Shown here in pieces: positions 1-6,015 of a stretch of 6,015 nucleotides of DNA. Made by a program: the position numbers and the translations under genes. The notes beneath the pieces are model-generated. The model had not been told where the DNA came from. It saw nothing but the letters and a program-made list of their open reading frames with translations, and did no database searches. Location of the stretch: NCBI GenBank assembly GCA_036446835.1, contig JAZFTT010000192.1:1-6015 (forward strand). Direction: 5' to 3'. The DNA is from SZUA-217 sp036446835. GTDB lineage: Bacteria > Actinomycetota > Acidimicrobiia > Spongiisociales > ZC4RG35. Position 1 is the first letter of the stretch; every line of letters starts with the position of its first letter.

Positions 1-1302
1 CATATCCTTTATCCGACCGACGATGTTGACGTAGCCGTCGTCGTCCATGGTGGCGAGGTCGCCCGAGTGCATCCACCCATCGGCATCAATGGCCTCGGCC
101 GTCTTCTCAGAATCGTTCCAATAGCCCAGCATCACGTGGTAACCCCGAGTGCAGTACTCGCCCTCCTCGCCACGGGGAACCAACTCCCCGGTTTCGGGGT
201 GGACGATCTTGGACTCGACGTGGGGACCTACTCGCCCGACTGTCGATATCCGATGCTCGACGGAGTCGTCGGTGCTCGTTTGGGTTGAGACGGGAGATGT
301 CTCGGTCATGCCGTACGCGATGGTGACCTCTCCCATGCCCATGTCGTCGATGACACGGCGCATCACATCTGTCGGGCAGGGCGACCCGGCCATGATGCCG
401 GTGCGCATGGCAGAGAGATCGAGGTTCTCCAGATCTGATTGGCCGAGCTCGGCGATGAACATCGTCGGAACACCGTAGAGCGAGGTGCACCGCTCGTCCT
501 GGAGCGCTCGAAGCACGGCTGCGGGATCGAACGTCGGCGATGGCACCACCATCGTCGCCCCGAATACCGAGCATGCCAGGTTGCCCATGACCATGCCGAA
601 GCAGTGAGAGAACGGAACGGGGATGCAAACTCGATCCTCTTCGGTGTAGGCGCAGGCATCGCCGACGAAAAGAGCGTTGTTGAGAATACTTCGATGGCTG
701 AGTGTGGCGCCCTTCGGATACCCCGTCGTACCCGACGTGTACTGGATATTGATCGGATCGCCCGGGTCGAGAGAGGCGGCACGAGCAGTCAACTCGTCGT
801 CGGACACGGTCCTCCCCGCTTCGATCAACTCCGCCCAGTCGTCGGTGTCGAAGTAGATCACATTTTCGAGACTTCGAAGGCCGGGTGCAACCTCGTCGAC
901 CATGTCACGGTATCCCGAGGTCAGATACTCGGTGCGTGCCACCAGAAGACGGCAGCCAGAGTGGTCCAGGGCGTACTGAAGCTCGTTGACCCGATAGGCA
1001 GGATTGATGTTGACCTGGATTGCGCCGATCTTGGCGGTGGCGTACTGGATGTAGATCCACTCGGCGAAGTTGGGGCTCCACATGCCGACCCGGTCGCCGA
1101 CCTGGATTTCCATTGCCAGGAGGCCTTTGGCCACCTCATTGACGGTGTCGTAGAACTCAGCCCAGGTCTGACGAATCCCCTGATGCACAACCACGAGAGC
1201 CTCCCGATCGGGAAATCGATCCACTGTGGCCTCGAGGTTGGCGCCGATGGTCTGGGACAGCAAAGGCGTGTCGGTTGGACCGGTGGCTATTGACAGGGTC
1301 AC
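1..1302 (-). CDS. Acyl-CoA ligase, AMP-forming, ACSF2/FadD type (C-terminus beyond left edge)
   Basis: Adenylate-forming enzyme that would activate a fatty or other carboxylic acid with ATP to an acyl-AMP, then transfer it to CoA. The frame stays open from a GTG start to the window edge, giving 434 residues. Visible core motifs are the phosphate-binding loop YTSGTTGYPKG (residues 188-198), YGMTETSP (330-337) and SGDLATMDDDGYVNIVGR (413-430), whose Asp415 and Arg430 match the ATP-ribose ligands of the family. Stretches such as NINPAYRVNEL, DPINIQYTSGTTG and HVMLGYW resemble human ACSF2 (medium-chain acyl-CoA ligase) more than long-chain FadD. Family members are about 540 residues, so roughly 110 are missing, including the C-terminal lid with the catalytic Lys. 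The GTG start is favoured because AGGA lies 6 nt upstream and the start overlaps the prpE stop. The substrate cannot be read from sequence. Confidence 0.95.
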   Translation of the reverse strand, partial: MTLSIATGPTDTPLLSQTIGANLEATVDRFPDREALVVVHQGIRQTWAEFYDTVNEVAKGLLAMEIQVGDRVGMWSPNFAEWIYIQYATAKIGAIQVNINPAYRVNELQYALDHSGCRLLVARTEYLTSGYRDMVDEVAPGLRSLENVIYFDTDDWAELIEAGRTVSDDELTARAASLDPGDPINIQYTSGTTGYPKGATLSHRSILNNALFVGDACAYTEEDRVCIPVPFSHCFGMVMGNLACSVFGATMVVPSPTFDPAAVLRALQDERCTSLYGVPTMFIAELGQSDLENLDLSAMRTGIMAGSPCPTDVMRRVIDDMGMGEVTIAYGMTETSPVSTQTSTDDSVEHRISTVGRVGPHVESKIVHPETGELVPRGEEGEYCTRGYHVMLGYWNDSEKTAEAIDADGWMHSGDLATMDDDGYVNIVGRIKDM

Positions 1303-3197
1303 CGTGTTTCCTTCCCATAACCCATCGACGAGAGCGCCACACCGATCTCGTCGAGAATCTCCGGGTCGTCGATCGTCGCGGGCATCGTCCACTCTTCTCC
1401 ATCGGCGATCTTGCGCATAGTGCCCCGGAGGATCTTCCCTGAACGAGTCTTGGGCAACCGAGGGACCACGCTCGCCTTCTTGAAGGAAGCCACCGGACCG
1501 ATCCGCTCCCGTACCAAGGCCACCAGTTCGGATTCGACCTCCGCCGGAACACGATCGGTACCGGCCTGAAGAACGACGAACCCGACCGGAAGCTGGCCTT
1601 TCAACTGATCGGCAACACCGATGACGGCACACTCTGCCACGTCGGGATGTTCGGCCAGGACCTCTTCCATCGCTCCCGTCGACAACCGGTGACCGGCCAC
1701 ATTGATGATGTCATCGATGCGGCTCATGATGTAGACGTAGCCGTCGTCGTCCTTGTAGCCCGCATCAGCGGTGAGATAGAACCCCGGATACCGGCTCATG
1801 TAGGCCTCGATGAACCGATCATCGGCGTTCCAAAGCGTCGGCAGCGATCCCGGAGGCAAAGGCAGGCGAACGACGACGGCACCGATCTCGTCAGGGTCGC
1901 ATTCCTCACCGCTGTCTCTGAGCACTCTGATGTCATAGCCCGGAACAGGCAATGTTGGTGAGCCAGGTTTGATGGGAAAGATCTCGATGCCGATCGGATT
2001 GGTGGCCATCGGCCAGCCGCTCTCCGTCTGCCACCAGTGATCGATCACAGGGACGCCCAGTTTTTCTTCCGCCCAGTGGAGGGTATCGGGGTCGCAGCGC
2101 TCGCCGGCTAGGAACAGCGTCCGAAACTTGGAGAGGTCGTAACGGGCGATGAACTCGCCGTCGGGGTCATCGCGTTTGATCGCCCGAAAGGCGGTGGGCG
2201 CCGTGAAGAAGACGGAGACGCCGTGTTCGGCGATCACACGCCAAAACGCACCCGGATCGGGGGTTCCGACCGGCTTGCCCTCATAGAGAATGGTGGTGCA
2301 TCCGTGAAACAGTGGCGCGTACACGATGTAGGAGTGCCCCACAGTCCAGCCGAGATCCGAGGCTGCCCAATACGTCTCCCCCGGCTCAACGCCGTATAGC
2401 GATTGCATCGACCACGCCAGTGCCACCGCGTGGCCACCGTTGTCCCTCACGATCCCCTTGGGCTCTCCTGTGGTTCCCGACGTGTAGAGGATGTACAGCG
2501 GATCCGTGGCCGCCACGGGAACACAATCGGCAGGCGTTGCGGCGCTCACCGTCTCGAACCAGTCGACGTCCCGACCCTCCAACATGGTTGCAAGCGCCTG
2601 GGGACGTTGAAGCACCATCACGGAGTCAGGCTTGTGATCGGCGAGGTCAATCGCCGCATCGAGCAACGGCTTGTACTCGACGATCCTTCCGGGCTCGATC
2701 CCACAACTCGCCGATAGGATCGCCACCGGTCGAGCGTCGTCGATCCTCGTCGCCAGCTCATTAGCCGCGAAACCTCCAAACACCACCGAATGGACCGCGC
2801 CGATGCGGGCACAGGCGAGCATGGCCATGGCGGCTTCCGGCACCATCGGCATGTAGATGATGACCCTGTCGCCTTTCTTGACCCCGAGGTCGGAGAGGGC
2901 GCCCGCCACCATGGCAACCTCGTCGCGGAACTCCCGATACGTATAGGACCTGACGGTCTCGGTTACCGGTGAGTCGTAGACCAGAGCCACCTGGTCCGCC
3001 CGTCCCCCATCCACGTGGCGATCGAGAGCGTTGTGACATGTGTTGAGAATCCCATCGGGAAACCAGCGATAGAACGGTGGGCGGGAATCGTCCAGAACAC
3101 GCTGCGGAACCACTTCCCAATCGATCAACTCGGCTGCCTCGCCCCAGAAGGCTTCCGGGTCGCCAAGCGAGCGCTCGTAAACGGCTTTGTACGTCAT
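1299..3197 (-). CDS. prpE: Propionyl-CoA synthetase-type acyl-CoA synthetase (PrpE/ACSS3 type)
   Basis: Cytosolic AMP-forming synthetase converting propionate (probably also acetate) plus ATP and CoA to the acyl-CoA, feeding propionate or acetate assimilation. It is complete at 632 residues, matching PrpE (about 628). PrpE/ACSS3 signatures include SRPPFYRW (38-45), CHNALDRH (54-61), HSVVFGGFA (136-144), VEYKPLLDAAI (173-183), YTSGTTGEPKG (238-248), WAASDLGWTVGHSYIVYAPL (277-296), DHWWQTESGWP (386-396) and SRIDDIINVAGHR (492-504). The catalytic Lys is K588 in PKTRSGK (582-588), which fits the PxxxxGK pattern recognised by protein acetyltransferases. Regulation by reversible lysine acylation, known for Salmonella PrpE, is therefore plausible. 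The frame stays open upstream to 3494, but family homology starts at this ATG, AGGA lies 9 nt before it, and the extension would run into the divergent gene. It is the first gene of a pair with the acyl-CoA ligase. An acetyl-CoA synthetase annotation would be the main alternative. Confidence 0.95.
   Translation of the reverse strand: MTYKAVYERSLGDPEAFWGEAAELIDWEVVPQRVLDDSRPPFYRWFPDGILNTCHNALDRHVDGGRADQVALVYDSPVTETVRSYTYREFRDEVAMVAGALSDLGVKKGDRVIIYMPMVPEAAMAMLACARIGAVHSVVFGGFAANELATRIDDARPVAILSASCGIEPGRIVEYKPLLDAAIDLADHKPDSVMVLQRPQALATMLEGRDVDWFETVSAATPADCVPVAATDPLYILYTSGTTGEPKGIVRDNGGHAVALAWSMQSLYGVEPGETYWAASDLGWTVGHSYIVYAPLFHGCTTILYEGKPVGTPDPGAFWRVIAEHGVSVFFTAPTAFRAIKRDDPDGEFIARYDLSKFRTLFLAGERCDPDTLHWAEEKLGVPVIDHWWQTESGWPMATNPIGIEIFPIKPGSPTLPVPGYDIRVLRDSGEECDPDEIGAVVVRLPLPPGSLPTLWNADDRFIEAYMSRYPGFYLTADAGYKDDDGYVYIMSRIDDIINVAGHRLSTGAMEEVLAEHPDVAECAVIGVADQLKGQLPVGFVVLQAGTDRVPAEVESELVALVRERIGPVASFKKASVVPRLPKTRSGKILRGTMRKIADGEEWTMPATIDDPEILDEIGVALSSMGYGKETR
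1309..1314 (-). promoter_or_regulatory. Ribosome binding site of the acyl-CoA ligase gene, inside prpE
   Basis: On the minus strand GAAGGA sits 6 nt before the GTG at 1302 and lies within the last codons of the upstream synthetase gene. It decides the unusual GTG start and suggests translational coupling between the two genes. Confidence 0.6.
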
Positions 3198-3308
3198 GGC
3201 AACCGATCCTAGAGGAGGGCGAACCACGCCGACGGGCCCGCCCCCCTTTCTGTCGGTGCCCCCCCGTACGTTGGGTACTGATCCATCGGACAGACTTGAG
3301 AGGAGTGA
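3198..3308. promoter_or_regulatory. Divergent intergenic region between prpE and the DUF4262 gene
   Basis: These 111 bp separate two genes transcribed away from each other, so promoters for both should lie here. I cannot point to convincing -35/-10 boxes for either direction. The region has C runs of 6 (3241-3246) and 7 (3259-3265) bases, an 8-bp palindrome CGGGCCCG at 3233-3240 and a CGTACG palindrome at 3265-3270. On the prpE side AGGA at 3210-3207 is a modest Shine-Dalgarno match. Confidence 0.5.
3298..3305 (+). promoter_or_regulatory. Ribosome binding site of the DUF4262 gene
   Basis: GAGAGGAG is a strong Shine-Dalgarno match. It lies 3 nt before the ATG at 3309 and 6 nt before the adjacent in-frame ATG at 3312. 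The spacing therefore favours the second ATG as the start used in the cell, a one-residue difference. Confidence 0.65.
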
Positions 3309-3815
3309 ATGATGGATGCTCGAACGCAGGCCTGGCTCGACCAGGAGGACGCAAATGTGGCAGAAAAGATCCGGCGCTATGGCTGGTTCATCCAATACGT
3401 CGGAGGCAGTTCCTGCAGCCGGCCAGAATGTGAATGCTCGCAATCCGACGATCCAGCGTTCGCCTACACGGTCGGGCTGTTCGGACTGGCTCACCCCGAG
3501 TTGCTGATCTTTGGCGTCGGGCCCAACACCGCCGCCGGCGTGATCAACACGCTGGGCAGCCGTGTTCGCGACGGGGAGGCACTCCTACCGGGTCAGCTCG
3601 TCACGTTCGATGAGTGGCCACACCAGATCATTCCGGAGCCGGTCCCCAACCCCGGGGAGATCGTGTTCGAGGCCAATCGGTACTATCAGCGGCCCGCCGA
3701 TGTCTCTGTCCCCGTCCTCCAGCTCAGTTACGACGACACCGAAGGCAGATTTCCCTGGGAAGAGGGTTACGCCGCACCCGAGATGCAGCCAAGACCAGGC
3801 ACTTTCAAGGCTTGA
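3309..3815 (+). CDS. DUF4262 domain protein with N-terminal cysteine cluster
   Basis: A 168-residue soluble protein whose biochemical role is unknown. The family pattern is clear: a short N-terminal helix, GWFIQYVGG (25-33), then AFAYTVGLFGLAHPELLIFGVGP (50-72), followed by a segment ending in EANRYYQRPADVSVPVLQLSY (121-141) and a C-terminal FPWEEGY (148-154). It has no signal peptide and no membrane segment. A C-x4-C-x-C cluster (Cys36, Cys41, Cys43) lies just before the conserved FAYTVGL block and could bind a metal, though three cysteines alone do not prove this. The ATG at 3312 may be the true start. The gene stands alone, divergent from prpE and convergent with the PAP2 gene, so its neighbours give no functional hint. 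Confidence 0.9.
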   Translation: MMDARTQAWLDQEDANVAEKIRRYGWFIQYVGGSSCSRPECECSQSDDPAFAYTVGLFGLAHPELLIFGVGPNTAAGVINTLGSRVRDGEALLPGQLVTFDEWPHQIIPEPVPNPGEIVFEANRYYQRPADVSVPVLQLSYDDTEGRFPWEEGYAAPEMQPRPGTFKA

Positions 3816-3853
3816 AGCGAGGAGCGGAAGGTCTGAGGTCACTCCGCGGCTTC
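3814..3853. terminator. Possible bidirectional hairpin between convergent genes
   Basis: GAAGC (3814-3818) pairs with GCTTC (3849-3853), and inside it GCGGA (3824-3828) pairs with TCCGC (3843-3847). The arms are separated by unequal bulges of 5 and 1 nt, with a 14-nt loop. It lies exactly where the two convergent genes end. Neither strand has a T tract after it, so this is not a standard intrinsic terminator, and the pairing may be chance in GC-rich DNA. Confidence 0.3.
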
Positions 3854-3854
3854 G

Positions 3855-4610
3855 TCATGGAAAAGTCGGGTGATGACCGAGTATGGCACAACGCTCGGTG
3901 GCCCATGTCGATGTAAGGAGTTGCTCGGCTCCAAGCAATAGTGAGGCTCCGATGAAAAGGCTGGCGATCACATCCGACGGCCAGTGTGCTCCCAGACGGA
4001 CCCGACTCCAGGTTACGAGCAACACAACCACGGCGAACACCACGAAGCCAAGCCTCAAGGCACCTGACCGATTTGTCAGGATCCAAAGGAGGAATGGGAC
4101 AAGACCAAAGATGATGACGGCGTGGATGACGTGACCACTCGGAAAGGAGCCCAACCCCGTGCTGACCGCCGGGTTGGGGGGCCGGGCCCGATCGACAATC
4201 ACCTTGAGCATCGTGTCGACGGTGAGGGCCGCTGCGACCAGGACGCCAAGAGTGAAGGCCGAGGCGCGACATCGACGCCACAGAAACGCCACAGCAATCA
4301 GACCGATCGCTATAGCGAGGTTCGGAGATCCGAGATAGGTGACGACCTTGGCGAGCGATAGCGAACCCTCCCACCCTCGAAGCCACTCCGAAACCGGTTG
4401 GTCGATTCGCAATAGCCACTCCGGGTTGCTCGCGGCGATCACACCAAGGAGTGCCGTGATCACGAGGGTCATGATCAGAAACCGTCTATCGCGTAGGACG
4501 ACACGAAAGAACCATGGCGTCTCGTCGGGAAGCCCGCGATGAATCTGATCGAACGACATACCTCCCGGTAACTTCTTCTCCGTCACGGCGCGGCCACCAG
4601 ATATTCGCAT
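3855..4610 (-). CDS. PAP2-family integral membrane phosphatase
   Basis: Membrane phosphatase of the PAP2 (type 2 phosphatidic acid phosphatase) superfamily, which dephosphorylates lipid phosphates such as phosphatidate, phosphatidylglycerol phosphate or undecaprenyl pyrophosphate. With this start it has 251 residues and all three signature motifs: KVIVDRARP (136-144, the KX6RP motif), FPSGH (156-160) and SRVRLGAHWPSD (202-213), with His160 and His209 as the expected catalytic residues. About six hydrophobic helices are visible, near 44-62, 96-111, 118-138, 160-178, 186-201 and 214-232. The frame stays open to 4703, but that extension overlaps the preceding gene. ATG 4610 has GGAG 11 nt upstream and leaves a 16-bp gap. 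GTG 4586 and ATG 4559 are alternatives; at 4559 a GGGAGG lies only 1 nt away, too close to work. It is last of a three-gene operon. The lipid substrate cannot be assigned. Confidence 0.94.
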   Translation of the reverse strand: MRISGGRAVTEKKLPGGMSFDQIHRGLPDETPWFFRVVLRDRRFLIMTLVITALLGVIAASNPEWLLRIDQPVSEWLRGWEGSLSLAKVVTYLGSPNLAIAIGLIAVAFLWRRCRASAFTLGVLVAAALTVDTMLKVIVDRARPPNPAVSTGLGSFPSGHVIHAVIIFGLVPFLLWILTNRSGALRLGFVVFAVVVLLVTWSRVRLGAHWPSDVIASLFIGASLLLGAEQLLTSTWATERCAILGHHPTFP

Positions 4611-4626
4611 GACGTGATCGTCTCCA

Positions 4627-5289
4627 TCAAGGGCGGCTGAGAGGCGTTCGCGTGAGAAGGGGCCGCACCGAAGGTGGCACGTCGGTGCGATCGTGGCGGC
4701 CACGCATGCGCCACGCCATCACAATGCCGGCAATGGCTGTAAAAAGGCCAAACCCGATGAGAACCGTTCTGTCGACTGCTGGTTCGCTTCCGAACGCGAA
4801 CCGCAGAGCGAATCCCACACCCAGTGCAGCGATGATGCCTGGCAGCCATTCCGGGGCGAGCCGAATGGTTTGTACCCCGAGAACCAAGAAGCTGATCGCT
4901 CCCAGCATGCTGACAGCCCAGATCCAGCCGACATTCTGAATGTAACCCCCCGGGTTGAGGTAGTTCCACGTTGCGCCGGGGATGACCAGGATTACGAGGC
5001 CGAACGAGATCCCGGCAACGGCTCCATACACCGACCGCGGCCGGAGACCGGATTCGGTCTGCCGCGAGGCCCCGGGCCCGGCACGAATCTCGTCAGCCAC
5101 AGCCGCTCCTGTGTGCTTGACACGCCGTTCGATTCCGGCGTCGCCTCTCACTTTGCGAACGGCGTCGCCGATGAGAAGCCCTATCGAGATGAGGAACCCA
5201 CCTGCCAGTGCCCCGGGAATGAAGACGAAGAGCCCGCCGGGCTCCACACCATCACCCAGGGCCGTGTGTTTGGGCACCCGCCCAATCAT
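4627..5289 (-). CDS. Five-helix membrane protein of unknown function
   Basis: I do not recognise this 220-residue protein. Hydrophobic segments lie at about 20-43, 87-107, 119-139, 149-166 and 173-193. A charged, probably cytoplasmic loop (44-86) separates helix 1 from the four-helix cluster, and the tail (194-220) is rich in Arg and Pro. Helix 1 is Gly-rich (PGALAGGFLISIGLLIGDAV); the loop after helix 2 carries PGATWNYLNPGGY (104-116). No catalytic motif stands out. Its ATG overlaps the TGA of the upstream PEP-utilising gene as ATGA, and GAGG lies 7 nt before it. The PAP2 gene starts 16 bp downstream. The overlap implies coupled expression with both neighbours, so it may be a membrane partner of one of them, but that is inference. 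Confidence 0.85.
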   Translation of the reverse strand: MIGRVPKHTALGDGVEPGGLFVFIPGALAGGFLISIGLLIGDAVRKVRGDAGIERRVKHTGAAVADEIRAGPGASRQTESGLRPRSVYGAVAGISFGLVILVIPGATWNYLNPGGYIQNVGWIWAVSMLGAISFLVLGVQTIRLAPEWLPGIIAALGVGFALRFAFGSEPAVDRTVLIGFGLFTAIAGIVMAWRMRGRHDRTDVPPSVRPLLTRTPLSRP

Positions 5290-6015
5290 CCGGCTACCTC
5301 TAACACTCTGTCCGATTCGAGGTCAGGCTCGCCGTCGAGGATGACAACGATGCCGCTGTCGCCGTCGACGCGAAGCCGGGGAAAGTCCAGAGAGGCGAGT
5401 CGGCCCACAAGACCAGGAACGTTGAGCACAGCCGGAAGCCCCAGTTCGCGGGCGATGATGGCGGCGTGCGACAACGGGCCTCCCTCTTCGACCACGATTG
5501 CGCCAGCCGTCAGAAACAGAGGCGTCCAGGCAGGATCCGTCGTCCTCGCCACGAGGATGTCGCCAGGCTCGATCGGCTCGGTGGCCTTGGTGATGATGCG
5601 AGCGGTGCCCTCGAAAACGCCGGCACTCGCTCCCCACCCCTTGAAGGTATCGCCGGAGGGGATTTCAGACACACCCAGACGCCGACTCGGATCACCGACG
5701 AATATCTGAGGAACGGAGTCATCCGCGGAGAGTCGATCAAGCACTTTGCGCCGTCTCTCCAGCTCCCAGGAGGTAGGGCCGTGTCCGGCGAAGGCCGATT
5801 CGAGTTCCTGGGCTGCGAGAAGATCGATGTCAAGCGGGGTTTTGAGTACACCGGAAGCGTGGAGACGACCGCCAAGAGAGAGGTGAATCCTCCTCACCTC
5901 TCCACCGAGAGCGAGGACGGCCGACTTGGTCTTTTCACGCAGGTGGAGGAATTCGACGGCGTCCATGACCAGACGACGAAGCATGCGCCGCCGGACGTCG
6001 ACGATCTGGGCGGTC
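5286..6015 (-). CDS. PEP-utilising enzyme, C-terminal swivelling domain (Rph/PEP-synthase-like; N-terminus beyond right edge)
   Basis: The C-terminal 242 residues of a larger enzyme in the family that moves phosphate through a histidine on a mobile domain (PEP synthase, pyruvate phosphate dikinase, rifampicin phosphotransferase). The visible fragment begins with a charged helical region (about 1-50) and a GVLKTPLDIDLLAAQEL segment (55-71) that resembles the part of Rph-like proteins just before the His domain. The swivelling domain follows (about 125-235), with GDILVARTTDPAWTPLFLTA (151-170) and GGPLSHAAIIARELGLPAV (178-196); the phosphorylated His is residue 183, encoded at 5468-5466. It ends with DGDSGIVVILDG. 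An internal ATG at 5984 is not the start, because the frame and the homology continue upstream to the edge. Whether it also has an ATP-grasp domain, and so is a full Rph or PEP-synthase homologue, cannot be seen. It is the most upstream visible gene of the operon. Confidence 0.9.
   Translation of the reverse strand, partial: TAQIVDVRRRMLRRLVMDAVEFLHLREKTKSAVLALGGEVRRIHLSLGGRLHASGVLKTPLDIDLLAAQELESAFAGHGPTSWELERRRKVLDRLSADDSVPQIFVGDPSRRLGVSEIPSGDTFKGWGASAGVFEGTARIITKATEPIEPGDILVARTTDPAWTPLFLTAGAIVVEEGGPLSHAAIIARELGLPAVLNVPGLVGRLASLDFPRLRVDGDSGIVVILDGEPDLESDRVLEVAG
5297..5302 (-). promoter_or_regulatory. Ribosome binding site of the five-helix membrane protein gene
   Basis: TAGAGG on the minus strand ends 7 nt before the ATG at 5289 and lies inside the last codons of the upstream gene. 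It supports this start and the ATGA-type coupling. Confidence 0.6.

Noticed and set aside
439..1293. Plus-strand open frame of 284 codons.
   Set aside because: It is wholly antisense to the acyl-CoA ligase gene, whose full set of motifs is intact. The translation has no recognisable domain, and long antisense frames are expected in GC-rich coding DNA.
28..1752. An identical 19-base stretch at 28-46 and 1734-1752, and similar DNA at 735-760 and 2478-2503.
   Set aside because: Both copies encode the same conserved adenylation motif (DDDGYV) or the phosphate-binding loop in the two homologous synthetases. This is protein homology, not a DNA repeat element.
3198..3494. N-terminal extension of the prpE frame by 99 codons.
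   Set aside because: It has no family homology, would overlap the divergent DUF4262 gene by nearly 190 bases, and a good start with a ribosome site exists at 3197.
3816..3854. Intrinsic terminator with T tract between the convergent genes.
   Set aside because: A hairpin can be drawn but no T run follows on either strand, so I only list it as a low-confidence hairpin.
4611..4703. N-terminal extension of the PAP2 frame to an ATG at 4703.
   Set aside because: It would overlap the end of the preceding membrane-protein gene by 77 bases, and the added residues are not membrane-like or recognisable.
4693..5709. Plus-strand open frame of 338 codons.
   Set aside because: It lies antisense to the membrane-protein and PEP-utilising genes. 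Its composition (Pro, Ser, Arg, Asn-rich, no domain) is that of a shadow frame.

Overview
The window is a compact, GC-rich stretch of bacterial chromosome with six protein-coding genes and almost no intergenic space. Gene content, strong G/C preference at third codon positions and use of GTG as a start suggest a high-GC actinobacterium, perhaps an Acidimicrobiia-like lineage. That placement is inference. I see no rRNA, tRNA, CRISPR array, transposase or other mobile-element signature.

Left block (1-3197, minus strand): a two-gene acyl-activation operon. The promoter-proximal gene encodes a complete 632-residue propionyl-CoA synthetase-type enzyme (PrpE/ACSS3 type). Its stop overlaps by four bases the GTG start of a medium-chain acyl-CoA ligase-like gene (ACSF2/FadD type), which runs off the left edge. 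Together they would turn free short- and medium-chain carboxylic acids into CoA thioesters for central metabolism.

Middle (3198-3853): a 111-bp divergent intergenic region with unusually long C runs, which are G runs in the prpE leader. Then comes a lone plus-strand gene for a DUF4262 protein carrying a small cysteine cluster. It converges on the next block across 39 bp, in which an imperfect hairpin may act in both directions.

Right block (3855-6015, minus strand): a three-gene operon. In transcription order it has the C-terminal part of a PEP-utilising enzyme (rifampicin phosphotransferase/PEP synthase-like, with the catalytic His of the swivelling domain), a five-helix membrane protein of unknown function joined by an ATGA overlap, and a complete PAP2-family membrane phosphatase 16 bp further on. 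The pairing of a phosphotransferase with a membrane phosphatase and an unrecognised membrane protein is the least explained part of the window. Everything else looks like ordinary metabolic gene content, and I found no convincing new defence, mobile or RNA system.
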